Shown here: positions 34,740 to 46,128 of the stretch, one piece after another
How positions within the stretch are numbered: the stretch's first letter is position 1
Layout of the letters: each line of letters starts with the position of its first letter
Program-made: the position numbers and the translations under genes
Assembly (NCBI GenBank): GCA_032433765.1
Contig: JAVIAB010000160.1
Location: 32,577,852-32,641,851, forward strand
Reading direction: 5' to 3'
DNA length: 64,000 nt
Origin: Megaustenia siamemsis
Taxonomy: Eukaryota > Mollusca > Gastropoda > Stylommatophora > Ariophantidae
Notes under the pieces: model-generated
The model's input: the letters and a program-made list of their open reading frames with translations, nothing else
Databases searched by the model: none
What the model was told of the DNA's origin: nothing

Positions 34740-35326
34740 ATTTTCATGCTGGGTTAAATGGTCATGTCTATCCACGTGCAACCCAGATGTGTTGAGGCGT
34801 CTGGGTCCGTCATTCATCATAACCATAACTAAGTGTTTTTTTGTGTGTTATTTATTATTCTTTGATTAATTTTTATTTTGTTTTCCAACGGATTCTGTGC
34901 GGTCTTCCTAGAAACTACTTGCTTTTTCTTCTAAAACGTGTATCTCCATTCGACAGCTTTACCGGAGTCCTGTTCATCTTCTCTCGCGATTTCTTGTCAA
35001 TCTCACTCCACCTCCCCCCCCCCCCACGCCCTTTTTCCCCGCTACCTAAACCCAGCAAACTCCAGAAATATGCTAATTACAACTGACGTAGTTTTTAGAA
35101 TGAAAACATCTCACATGTGTACCACATATGTTATTTATAATGTCTAAATACACTTTAATGTTCGAGTGTAAAATACTGCTTAGGATGTTATAGTTTCTCC
35201 GTAGTCGTTACTTCCTGCATTTGTGGCATATCTGGAGTATGCCGGAGTGGTGTGTGTGTGTGTGGGGGGGGGGGGGGAGCTGGACAACATACATTTCTCT
35301 ATAGTTCCCCCAGTAAAAAAAAAAAG
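34740..35326. other. Unassigned intronic sequence with a C-run and a (GT)n-G run
   Basis: C-rich run near 35018-35028, gtgtgtgtgtgtgggg near 35250-35275. No gene. Confidence 0.5.
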
Positions 35327-35424
35327 AGTAAAGTACCCCCGTCACTCCAAGTGGCGCATAGGGAATATGGTGTTAGTGATCATAAATTTTACAGACCTTC
35401 AGCACATGATTTTTTGGGTAATGT
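35327..35424 (-). mobile_element. SINE 3' fragment, minus strand
   Basis: agtacccccgtcactccaag and gtgttagtgatcataaattt match the complement of the 8618 SINE 3' half. Confidence 0.8.
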
Positions 35425-35639
35425 ATAGTTCCCCCAACAATAACATAATATGTTGCCTGATTGGCTCTTGATTTCTCATTTCCTAGATATATCAATTTCT
35501 GAAGGTGTTTGTCATCCGCTGTTTCGACTTTTACTCACAGTTGTTTACAAATGTCTGTAACTTGTATATAGTTGTGTTACGCACCAACTGTGCATCTCAG
35601 TCATATCGGAGGCCTGTTGTTACATTTATATGAAATTAT

Positions 35640-35870
35640 ATCGTATTTTGCGATAATTTACTCTTTTGTTGGCCTCTCCTGCTATTATATCTCCTAATGT
35701 TTGGCCCTTTGGTCTAGTGTTTGCTGAAGACTCTTTGTGTTGGATGTTTATATCTACGTCTCATAACCTAGGTCGATAATTATAACTGTTGTTTCTTTAT
35801 GTATTCAGTGACGGGAATTATTACTAGCTCTTTACTTTCGTTTCTCATCTTATCTCTCAGACTGGTTTGT
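35640..35870 (-). pseudogene. LINE C-terminal tail relic
   Basis: ctcttttgttggcctctcct, gtttctttatgtattcagtg and acgggaattattac are shared with 21900-22130 and 4970-5160. Confidence 0.55.
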
Positions 35871-36034
35871 GTCATGTGTCTATGTTAACTAAGTATTTTG
35901 ACATGTTTTTTTGTAAAACAAATGTTTATTATGTTACAACGTCAATGTATGAACATGACAAAATACACTATACATTTTTTAATAAATTGTTTAACCAAAA
36001 ATATAGTGTTGATGATGTAAATTTGTTTGCACAG

Positions 36035-36195
36035 ATAATAAAAGAATTCATGAATGAGACTGAATTGAGGAGAACAGGACAACCAGCGTCTCAGTCCAGT
36101 TTGGATAATTTCTATGGCTTGTTGGTAGCTGTTTCAGGATTGGGCAGCGCTGTCAGTTCATTAACAGCCAATAGCATTGCGGATCGTTAAGGGAG
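36035..36195 (+). pseudogene. Gene B exon 3: TM1-TM2 segment with in-frame stop
   Basis: The acceptor ttgtttgcacag ends at 36034 and the donor gtgagt starts at 36196. Continuing in phase from exon 2 it reads IIKEFMNETELRRTGQPASQ, a hydrophobic TM2 (NFYGLLVAVSGLGSAVSSLT), then NSIADR, TAA (36188-36190), GR. In GLUT proteins this is the exon ending in xxxDRFGR. The TAA stands where Phe or Leu is expected, and the exon continues correctly (GR, then donor). Either gene B is broken, or this allele or read is in error, or splicing uses the poorer donor gttaag at 36187. Confidence 0.75.
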
Positions 36196-36590
36196 GTGAG
36201 TTTCTATTGGACAAGTTAAATCATCATCAACATCTATCATGTCCCTGTTAGGACTAATGATACAGCTACTCCGACAATTCTTTCTCCTTTGCAAGATAAA
36301 TATCCTTTATCTGCTGCAGTCGATCCTCTCTCATAGTTTCATACTACCATGGCTCCCCTCTCCCCATAATGATCATCTTCAGACCATTTTGCCCTTTTCA
36401 AAACGTTTTATTTTCCTTATTTTTTTGTAGTAACGAGTCCTCTTACAATGTTATTAATTGCTTCAAAATGGACACGGATGTTTTTTTTTTTGTTGTTTTT
36501 TTTTCTACCTTGGTATTCTGAGTATTCCTTTCTAGTATTTGTATTTTAAGGAGTTTATGGATTTGTACATTTAAAAACAATGAAACAAGA
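36196..36590. other. Gene B downstream intron/flank, nothing recognised
   Basis: T-rich sequence without further GLUT exons. No exon corresponding to TM3-TM12 of gene B is found anywhere downstream in the window. Confidence 0.5.
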
Positions 36591-37320
36591 CTCTTTTCTC
36601 CCTGGTGCTGCTGTCTCTGAAACAGGAGCTCAACGTCATTAGGTAAATAGGGATAGAAGGGGAAATGCGAAGCTTGTCTCTGAAATTTGTTGCCATGAAT
36701 TTCTTAGGGACAAAAAGCACAGATATTGTAGTTTCGCATAAGAAAAGCGTACAAAGTTTCTGCCCCAAATGGCGTTGAATGAAGTTGTCTTTTTTAGTTC
36801 TCCAGCATTCACCTCTGGCGTAGCCCCTAGAGACTAGAAACTCAATTTTGCGAGCCCATATTTTTGTTCTCTCAAACCAACATCTCATCCATGATAAGCA
36901 AGATAAGGAAAGTTGAGGCGGGCTGCGTACGCCGGCAATGGGTAGAGTCATTGCAGAAGTCACAAATACGTTAGGTCACCTTTGTTTACGTCCCTGGACA
37001 GGGAAATGAAAGAACGGACAGGTTAGCTAACTGTCCTTGAAGACGGTCAACCAATTGATCGGGCGGACATCATCAATGCCCTCGAGATGTGGATAGGGTA
37101 AAGGACTTCGACAACCATGAGTCCACGTCACTCCTTCGGATGAAAGAGATGGGCACAGCCAAAAATGAGAAACTTAGTGGGTGTGTAAGAAGACTTATCA
37201 ACCAACACAGAACTGGAGTCGTCAGTCGCTGGATACTACGGGGATTGCTGAGGAGGGGATCTGAGCACCTATGGACATGTTCGGAGTGCAATGATGATAA
37301 CCCCCAAATAACTCAATAAC
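36590..37320 (+). pseudogene. LINE RNase H and tail, frame-shifted
   Basis: The + strand shows a decayed RNase H (NSILRAHIFVLSNQHLIHD near 36840, then TxGHLCLRPWTGK and, in another frame, VPGQGNERTDRLA near 36990-37030) followed by ADIINALEM/DVDRVKDFDNHESTS and RLINQHRTGVVSRW, EHLWTCSECNDDN. It is the fullest copy of the tail at 16400 and 19186. Confidence 0.78.
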
Positions 37321-37384
37321 TCATATATGAATGATGTGGTCTATATAAGGCCAAAGTTCTCAACTTTCATAGCAAATAAAGAAT

Positions 37385-37545
37385 ATCTCTGGTACCCATT
37401 TTCAGTGACTGGATGGATCCAAAAGCCATGTTTGTCAGGAATTTCAACAAAATGGGAATTGAACCCTTTCCATATGGCCCCTCTCTGGATATCCAAACCA
37501 CTACACTACCGTAGATCTACGGTAGACTACCACACCACTATTTTC
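37385..37545 (-). mobile_element. tRNA-derived SINE, minus strand
   Basis: The minus strand has an A box in gtagtgtagtggtttggata and a B box in agggttcaattccc about 35 nt downstream, followed by a body with ggatccatccagtcactg. No stem pairing expected of a functional tRNA. Confidence 0.65.
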
Positions 37546-37990
37546 ATCCCATACGACAAAATAGAAGTGAATTTGTCTTGAAATATTTTTGTACATTTTC
37601 ATATGCACTGTCTGTCAATCTTCCTCTACATCATTACTATCTAAGATTTGTATTGACAACTCACTATTAATATCAATATTAAATAAACTCAATATTATTT
37701 ATGTTAACAGATTAAATAAGGCTTTTGACAGGGATATGTGCTATCATCAGCTTAATTTAATTAATCTTATAGTGAGATTTTACTAAGATTATTAAATAAC
37801 ATAAATGGAATGTTAGTCGCTGGTCATAATACGTACTTTGACGACACTGTTTAAATATTTTTGATAGCTGGCTTGATAAGTAACTACTACGGGGTGATTT
37901 TTGTATTAGTTCATTCACTTGGCTGAGCTTCTATTATGTGTTGTAATGCTGTTATTGTTGGTCCCTACTGTCAGGCATCTGTAGTGAAAT
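37546..37990. other. Unassigned AT-rich sequence
   Basis: No gene is recognised on either strand. Confidence 0.45.
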
Positions 37991-38789
37991 GTATGACGCA
38001 TTCATGCTCGCAGAGAGCTGTCCTTTGACGAATGATTCAGCGGCGGCCCGCACAAGCAGTGGGCCTGGGGGGAGAAATGTAGATAAAACTCAACTGTGAG
38101 TCCATCCGACCCAGGCGTTTTGTTCTTTTGCATGGCTCTCACTGAGGTCGTCAAATCCGCGAGTGTTATCTCAGCGTTCAATGATTGGCTGTCTGTTTCT
38201 GTCAATAACTTTGTGTGTTGCATACATTTATCTTTTACGTCTTCCCGTGTGTCATCTTGTGTATAGAGCTTCCGGTAGTAATACTCGAAAGCTTTGGCAA
38301 TCTCTGCTGTGTTCGTTTGTTTCTTTATTCTTTTACGATTATTGGTCTTTAAATCTATGATTCCGGACTCTCTTATGATGGCAATCTTCCTCTCTCTTTA
38401 GCTAATTTGTCTGCGCGTTCGTTTCCGTGTACATTACTGTGTGATGGTACCCACTGGTTGACCACTCTCTGGAAGTTATTGCACAGTTGGTCTAGGGTTG
38501 TTATCAAGTCATCTAGCTCACTGTTCTTGAGGATTTTAGAGCTGTTAGGATTGACAGTGCATCAGCCAGTAACACCAATATCTTGTGCACGCTATTTTTG
38601 TGTTGGATAGCTAGTTTTGCAGCGTCTTTGAGGGCTTCAGTTTCTGCTTTAAAGTTGTTTGAGAATTTCCCAGTAGCTATTGACTTTGTGATCTCTTCTT
38701 GGTTATTCTGCCTATTCAGGGGAAAAATCTTTTTAAAATGATTTTTTAGTAAATTTTTAAGTAAATTTTTGTTACTGGGATACCTAAAA

Positions 38790-38830
<41 letters not shown>
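37990..38830 (-). pseudogene. LINE debris: RNase H piece fused to an RT N-terminal piece
   Basis: Minus strand, high to low: SIATGKFSNNFKAETEALKD ... KILVLLADALSILTALKS (RNase H, 38513-38710), then WVPSHSNVHGNERADKLAKE (the RNase H end, about 38400-38465), then without a gap IAIIRESGIIDLKTN and TLADLTTSVRAMQKNKTPGS, DGLTVEFYLHF (the start of an RT domain, 38002-38223). RNase H before RT is the wrong order for one LINE, so two copies abut. A (CT)n run at 38790-38833 borders the palindrome. Confidence 0.75.

Positions 38831-38836
<6 letters not shown>
38831..38836. other. Left target-site duplication of the palindromic element (ctcgct)
   Basis: ctcgct immediately precedes agtagtatac. The identical hexamer follows the other end at 47419-47424. 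The left copy sits at the end of a (CT)n tract, so part of the match could be chance. Confidence 0.7.
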
Positions 38837-40145
38837 AGTAGTATACAATGTTCCAACTGGTCATTATTGAGGCGCTAAACTAACAAAGATATATAGGGAG
38901 GCGCGCAGCGCGCCTTTCGCGCGAAATGTACACGAGAGACAAGGGGAGTTAATCGTGATATTTCGTGTCCGGATGTCAACCTCTGGTCCCGGTGACCCCG
39001 GAAGTGACCTGTTTATGTCTGGTGTATGCTGACTTTGGAGCTCTTGGTGTACTGGCTCGATAGTGCTAGGTTAGTAGATTATACAACATCAATGAAAAAC
39101 AATCAATATAAAACAGAAGACAAAGATATATTTTATTCTTTTATTATCTCAATAGGTGTATAACATACAGTGGATATAATATAACATTACAAAAAAAAAT
39201 ATTCAGTACACGAAGTAAATATATAGTACAAGGATAACATTTATTTATAGCTATGTAGTTGGGTGTCTGCTTAGTTCTATGTCATAGATGAGTCATAATG
39301 GGTGATACTGTTAGAGATTACTGGTTAGTCTAAGCTGGTAGTGTAAATATGTTCCTCGGTGTTAGTGGTTCGCTATCTCTCTCTCTCTCTCTCCGTTTCT
39401 CTCTCTCTCTCTCTCTCTCTACTATTCCAGCCTAGATTTCCCTCCATTGAAACACTTACTCATTCTCTCCATTTATCCCTATCATCGCGCCTTCCTTCTC
39501 TCTCTCTTTCTCCCCTATCCTCTCTTAGACTTCTAACCTATCAGTCCACCCTCCGCCTCTCCCTTTAGCTCCCCGCCCTCCCTCATATTTTTAGCGTCCC
39601 TCCTATTGTAACACTTGATTATTCTCACCATTTATACCTAACATCTCCCTTCTTTCTCATACGCTTCTCTCTCTCGCTCTCTCTCTCTTCTAATCCCTAC
39701 TAGACTTCTCTTCTACCATTCCACCTTTCTTCCTCTCTCTCTCTCTCTTTACCTCGCCTAGCGTTCCGCCTTCATTCGTATTTTTACCTTACCGCCAGTG
39801 TAACACATTAATAACATTGAATATCAATTACAAAAAGACTTGAAATATCTACTTTTTAAAGAACCAATAAGATAAACATATGAAAAACGAAGGAATAATA
39901 CACGCGACAAGGCTTAACATACGTACTTTATACACATCACCATTAATACACCTGAAATTCCTTTAATGATAACCTATCACATCGTTATGAGCTAAGAGAA
40001 AAACAGAAAAAAAATTCAACTTACACCGTAAAATATTCCACTACAACACAGACCGCTAGACTGAACAGTACTATGAAAATAAACGTCCGTGAATCAAGCG
40101 CGCTTATAACACGAAGTCTCACATCCGACTAGTTTAATCTGGTAA
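38837..40145 (+). repeat. Palindrome left arm, outer unique part
   Basis: Contains gcgcgcagcgcgcc and tttcgcgcgaaatg near 38899-38928, a shorter GC-palindrome in the right arm (47349-47355), an AT-rich 39060-39320 part, and CT-rich tracts at 39375-39420 and 39490-39760. No gene is recognised. Mirrored at 46129-47418. Confidence 0.85.
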
Positions 40146-40147
40146 AT

Positions 40148-41036
40148 AAAAGTTAGGAGACAAGGGCAGAAACATAGGAGGCAAGGGCAGAAACCTAGGA
40201 GGCAAGGGCAGAAACCCAGGAGGCAAGGGCAGAAACCTAGGAGGCAAGGACAGAAACCTAAGAGGCAAGGGCAGAAACCTAGGAGGCAAGGACAGAAACC
40301 TAGGAGGCATGGTCAGAAACCTAGGAGGCATGGTCAGAAACCTAGGAGGCAAGGTCAGAAACCAAGGAGGCAAGGGTAGAAACCTAAGAGGTAAGGGCAG
40401 AAACCAAGGAGGGAAGGTCAGAAACCTAGGAGGCAAGGTCAGAAACCTAGGAGGCAAGGTCAGAAACCAAAGAGGCAAGGGCAGAAACCTAGGAGACTAG
40501 GTCAGAAATCTAGGAAGCTGTGTTAGAAAACAAGGAGGGGTGGTCAGAAATCTAGGAAGCTGTGTTAGAAAACAAGGAGGGAAGGTCAGAAACCTAGGAG
40601 GCATGGTCAGAAATCTAGGAAGCTGTGTTAGAAAACAAGGAGGCGAGGGCAGAAACCTAGGAGACAAGGGCAGAAACTTAGGAGGTAAGGGCAGAAACCA
40701 AAGAGACAAGGTTAGAAAACAAGGAGGGAGGGTCAGAAATCTAAGAGGCAAGGGCAGAAACCTAGGAGGCGTGGTCAGAAACCTAGGAGGCGAGGTCAGA
40801 AACCTAGGAGGCGAGGTCAGAAACCAAGGAGGGAAGGTCAGAAAACTAGGAAGCAAAGGCTGAAAACCAAAGAGGCAAGGTCAGAAATCTAGGAAGCTGC
40901 ATTAGAAAACAAGGAGGGAAGGTCAGAAACCTAGGAGACATGGACAGAAAACTAGGAAGCAAAGGCTGAAAACCAAAGAGGCAAGGTTAGAAATCTAGGA
41001 AGCTGCATTAGAAAACAAGGAGGGAAGGTAAGAAAC
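40148..41036. repeat. Palindrome left arm, 21-bp minisatellite
   Basis: About 42 units of ggcaagggcagaaacctagg a with tggtcag, aaggtcag and caagga variants. The period is a multiple of three, so long frames run on both strands (VRNLGGK and FLPLPPR). Mirror array at 45283-46128 with two units fewer. Confidence 0.96.
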
Positions 41037-41040
41037 CTAT

Positions 41041-42300
41041 CTACTTCCATACTGATACTAGTTAGACACATCGATCAGATAGTTACATCCAAAGTCCCAA
41101 ATAGTTAGGCCAAATCACTAACATTTTACCTCCAGAACACAAAAATTTACGCTCATGCTCAAAAAGTCGACCTCAAAACCATAAAAATCTACTCACATAG
41201 TCATACTAGTTAGACACAACGAGCAGGAAGTTATATTCAAGGTCCAAAATGTTAGACCAAATCAATAAGATTTTACCACCAGAACACACAAATTTAGGCT
41301 CATATTAGAAAAGTCGACCTTAAAACTCTACAAATCTACTCTCATACTCATATTAATTAGACACATCGAACAGATTGTTACATCCAAAGTCCCGCCAAAT
41401 CGCAAACATTTTACCCCCAGAACACAAAAATTTAGGCTCATACTCAAAAAGTCGACCTAAAAATCCCAAAAAGCTACTCACATAGTCGTAATAGTTAGAC
41501 ACAACGAATAGGAAGTTATATTCTAGGTCCATAATGTTAGACCAAATCACTAAGATTTTACCACAAGAACACACAAATTTAGGCTCATATTCAAAAAGTC
41601 GACCTAAAAATCCCAAAAAGCTACTCACATAGTCGTAATAGTTAGACACAACGAATAGGAAGTTATATTCTAGGTCCATAATGTTAGACCAAATCACTAA
41701 GATTTTACCACAAGAACACACAAATTTAGGCTCATATTCAAAAAGTCGACCTAAAAATTTCAAAAAGCTACTCACATAGTCATAATTGTTAGACACATCG
41801 AACCGATCGTTATTTCTAAAACCCAAAAAGTTTGGTCAAATCGCCAATATTTTACCCACAGAACACAAAAAATGTAGGGTCATATTAAAAAAATCGACCT
41901 AAAAACTGTAAAAAGCTACTCACATAGTCATAATTGTTAGACACAACGAATAGGAAGTTATATTCTAGGGCCATAATGTTAGACCAAATCACTAAGATTT
42001 TACCACAAGAACACACAAATTTAGGCTCATATTCAAAAAGTCGACCTAAAAATTTCAAAAAGCTACTCACATAGTCATAAATGTTAGACGCATCGAATCG
42101 ATCGTTATTTCTAAAACCCAAAAAGTTTGGTCAAATCGCCAATATTTTACCCACAGAACACCAAAAAAAAAAAAAAAAAAATGTAGACTCATATTCAAAA
42201 AGTCGACCTAAAAATTGTAAAAAGCTACTCACATAGTCATAATTGTTAGACACAACGAGTAGAAAGTTATATTCAAAGTCCAAAAACGTTATTTTAGACA
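41041..42300. repeat. Palindrome left arm, 147-bp satellite units
   Basis: Units spaced 147 bp at gtcgacct (41451, 41598, 41745), with tagtcataattgttagacac, aacgaataggaagttatatt and ccacaagaacacac blocks. Outer units are more diverged. 147 = 3 x 49, so minus-strand frames stay open (FLGRLFEYEPKFVCSCGK). Mirrored at 44035-45270. Confidence 0.93.
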
Positions 42301-43178
42301 TCCCCATAGCAAAAATGTACATAGAAAACCACTTTTAGGATTTTACCCCCTTAGCATTTCTTAGGTTTACGCCCATGAAATCGGTAAAAAAATCGTAATT
42401 TTAGCACGTAGGCTTACCTAAAACTTTATTTTAGACATCCCCATAGCAAAAATTTACATAGAAAACCACTTTTAGGATTTTACCCCTTATCATTTTTTGA
42501 GGGTTACGCCCATTAAATCGGTAAAAATCGTAATTTTAGCACGTAGGCTTACCTAAAACTTTATTTTAGACATCCCCATACCAAAAATTTACTTAAAAAT
42601 CACTTTTGAAATTGTTACCCCCTTACCATTTTTGAGGGTTACGCCCATAGAATTGATAAAAATCGTAAATTTAACACGTAGGCTTACCTAAAACTTTATT
42701 TTAGACATCCCCACACCAAAAATTTACTTAAAAATCACTTTTGAAATTGTAACCCCCCTTACCATTTTTGAGGGTTACGCCCCTGAAAGCGATAAAAATC
42801 GTTAATTTAGCACGTAGGCTTACCTAAAACTTTATTTTAGACATCCCCATACCAAAAATTTACTTAAAAATCACTTTTGAAATTGTAACCCCCCTTACCA
42901 TTTTTGAGGGTTACGCCCCTGAAATCGAAAAAAAATTGAAATATAACCTCAAGGCATACCTAAAACTTTATTTTAGACATCCCCACACCAAAAATTAACT
43001 CAAAAATCACTTTTTAAATTGTTACCCCCCTTAAAATTTTTGAGGGTTACGCCCCTGAAATTGATAAAAAATTGAAATATAACCTCAAGGCATACCTCCC
43101 ACATAATTTTTGACACCCCTACATATCAAATTCCATAAAAAAAACAACAAAAAGCTAGTAGTGATGGTGGCTGTGAAC
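42285..43178. repeat. Palindrome left arm, 136-bp satellite units (six boundaries) and inner end
   Basis: Units spaced 135-136 bp at ggcttacctaaaac (42411, 42546, 42681, 42817) and ggcatacct (42953, 43089), with tttattttagacatccccat and gggttacgcccctgaaa blocks. The inner end carries aacaaaaagctagtagtgat and ggtggctgtgaac up to 43178. Confidence 0.93.
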
Positions 43179-43273
43179 CCTAACATACTACTTCTCGTGC
43201 ATGTTTTGCACCGAAACAGTTTCGGTGCCAAATCTATTGTATTTCGGTGCATGTTATTCCACTATTCCCCAGA
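43179..43273. other. Palindrome centre, 95-bp single-copy spacer with its own small inverted repeat
   Basis: Holds cctaacatactacttctcg, then gcaccgaaacagtttcggtgc, a perfect 9-bp-arm hairpin with a 3-bp loop, and a second tttcggtgcatg copy. The hairpin is tightly nested at the point where the large arms meet. Confidence 0.88.
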
Positions 43274-44040
43274 GTTCACAGCCACCATCACTACTAGCTT
43301 TTTGTTGTTTTTTTTATGGAATTTGATATGTAGGGGTGTCAAAAATTATGTGGGAGGTATGCCTTGAGGTTATATTTCAATTTTTTATCAATTTCAGGGG
43401 CGTAACCCTCAAAAATTTTAAGGGGGGTAACAATTTAAAAAGTGATTTTTGAGTTAATTTTTGGTGTGGGGATGTCTAAAATAAAGTTTTAGGTATGCCT
43501 TGAGGTTATATTTCAATTTTTTTTCGATTTCAGGGGCGTAACCCTCAAAAATGGTAAGGGGGGTTACAATTTCAAAAGTGATTTTTAAGTAAATTTTTGG
43601 TGTGGGGATGTCTAAAATAAAGTTTTAGGTAAGCCTACGTGTTAAATTTACGATTTTTATCAATTCTATGGGCGTAACCCTCAAAAATGGTAAGGGGGTA
43701 ACAATTTCAAAAGTGATTTTTAAGTAAATTTTTGGTATGGGGATGTCTAAAATAAAGTTTTAGGTAAGCCTACGTGCTAAAATTACGATTTTTACCGATT
43801 TAATGGGCGTAACCCTCAAAAAATGATAAGGGGGTAAAATCCTAAAAGTGGTTTTCTATGTAAATTTTTGCTATGGGGATGTCTAAAATAAAGTTTTAGG
43901 TAAGCCTACGTGCTAAAATTACGATTTTTTTACCGATTTCATGGGCGTAAACCTAAGAAATGCTAAGGGGGTAAAATCCTAAAAGTGGTTTTCTATGTAC
44001 ATTTTTGCTATGGGGATGTCTAAAATAACGTTTTTGGACT
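43274..44040. repeat. Palindrome right arm, inner end and 136-bp units (five boundaries)
   Basis: Mirror of the left arm. Unit boundaries at ggtatgcc (43356, 43491) and ggtaagcc (43628, 43763, 43899). One unit fewer than the left arm accounts for most of the arm length difference. Confidence 0.92.
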
Positions 44041-45270
44041 TTGAATATAACTTTCTACTCGTTGTGTCTAACAATTATGACTATGTGAGTAGCTTTTTAC
44101 AATTTTTAGGTCGACTTTTTGAATGAGTCTACATTTTTTTTTTTTTTTTTTGTGTTCTGTGGGTAAAATATTGGCGATTTGACCAAACTTTTTGGGTTTT
44201 AGAAATAACGATCGATTCGATGCGTCTAACATTTATGACTATGTGAGTAGCTTTTTGAAATTTTTAGGTCGACTTTTTGAATATGAGCCTAAATTTGTGT
44301 GTTCTTGTGGTAAAATCTTAGTGATTTGGTCTAACATTATGGCCCTAGAATATAACTTCCTATTCGTTGTGTCTAACAATTATGACTATGTGAGTAGCTT
44401 TTTACAGTTTTTAGGTCGATTTTTTGAATATGACCCTACATTTTTTGTGTTCTGTGGGTAAAATATTGGCGATTTGACCAAACTTTTTGGGTTTTAGAAA
44501 TAACGATCGGTTCGATGTGTCTAACAATTATGACTATGTGAGTAGCTTTTTGAAATTTTTAGGTCGACTTTTTGAATATGAGCCTAAATTTGTGTGTTCT
44601 TGTGGTAAAATCTTAGTGATTTGGTCTAACATTATGGACCTAGAATATAACTTCCTATTCGTTGTGTCTAACTATTACGACTATGTGAGTAGCTTTTTGG
44701 GATTTTTAGGTCGACTTTTTGAATATGAGCCTAAATTTGTGTGTTCTTGTGGTAAAATCTTAGTGATTTGGTCTAACATTATGGACCTAGAATATAACTT
44801 CCTATTCGTTGTGTCTAACTATTACGACTATGTGAGTAGCTTTTTGGGATTTTTAGGTCGACTTTTTGAGTATGAGCCTAAATTTTTGTGTTCTGGGGGT
44901 AAAATGTTTGCGATTTGGCGGGACTTTGGATGTAACAATCTGTTCGATGTGTCTAATTAATATGAGTATGAGAGTAGATTTGTAGAGTTTTAAGGTCGAC
45001 TTTTCTAATATGAGCCTAAATTTGTGTGTTCTGGTGGTAAAATCTTATTGATTTGGTCTAACATTTTGGACCTTGAATATAACTTCCTGCTCGTTGTGTC
45101 TAACTAGTATGACTATGTGAGTAGATTTTTATGGTTTTGAGGTCGACTTTTTGAGCATGAGCGTAAATTTTTGTGTTCTGGAGGTAAAATGTTAGTGATT
45201 TGGCCTAACTATTTGGGACTTTGGATGTAACTATCTGATCGATGTGTCTAACTAGTATCAGTATGGAAGT
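44035..45270. repeat. Palindrome right arm, 147-bp satellite units
   Basis: Mirror of 41041-42300. Open + frames at 44192-44461 and 44487-44960 translate the same 49-residue repeat as on the left. No start-context, signal peptide or homologue is recognised, so coding is not claimed. Confidence 0.92.
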
Positions 45271-45282
45271 AGATAGGTTTCT

Positions 45283-46128
45283 TACCTTCCCTCCTTGTTT
45301 TCTAATGCAGCTTCCTAGATTTCTAACCTTGCCTCTTTGGTTTTCAGCCTTTGCTTCCTAGTTTTCTGTCCATGTCTCCTAGGTTTCTGACCTTCCCTCC
45401 TTGTTTTCTAATGCAGCTTCCTAGATTTCTGACCTTGCCTCTTTGGTTTTCAGCCTTTGCTTCCTAGTTTTCTGACCTTCCCTCCTTGGTTTCTGACCTC
45501 GCCTCCTAGGTTTCTGACCTCGCCTCCTAGGTTTCTGACCACGCCTCCTAGGTTTCTGCCCTTGCCTCTTAGATTTCTGACCCTCCCTCCTTGTTTTCTA
45601 ACCTTGTCTCTTTGGTTTCTGCCCTTACCTCCTAAGTTTCTGCCCTTGTCTCCTAGGTTTCTGCCCTCGCCTCCTTGTTTTCTAACACAGCTTCCTAGAT
45701 TTCTGACCATGCCTCCTAGGTTTCTGACCTTCCCTCCTTGTTTTCTAACACAGCTTCCTAGATTTCTGACCACCCCTCCTTGTTTTCTAACACAGCTTCC
45801 TAGATTTCTGACCTAGTCTCCTAGGTTTCTGCCCTTGCCTCTTTGGTTTCTGACCTTGCCTCCTAGGTTTCTGACCTTGCCTCCTAGGTTTCTGACCTTC
45901 CCTCCTTGGTTTCTGACCTTGCCTCCTAGGTTTCTGACCATGCCTCCTAGGTTTCTGACCATGCCTCCTAGGTTTCTGTCCTTGCCTCCTAGGTTTCTGC
46001 CCTTGCCTCTTAGGTTTCTGTCCTTGCCTCCTAGGTTTCTGCCCTTGCCTCCTGGGTTTCTGCCCTTGCCTCCTAGGTTTCTGCCCTTGCCTCCTATGTT
46101 TCTGCCCTTGTCTCCTAACTTTTATTTA
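45283..46128. repeat. Palindrome right arm, 21-bp minisatellite
   Basis: Mirror of 40148-41036, lacking 42 bp (two units) around 45903-45920. Confidence 0.95.

Noticed and set aside
40134..40863. Leu/Pro-rich and Gly/Arg-rich open frames in the 21-bp arrays (also 45450-46137)
   Set aside because: Same period-of-three artefact, open on both strands. No signal or conserved start.
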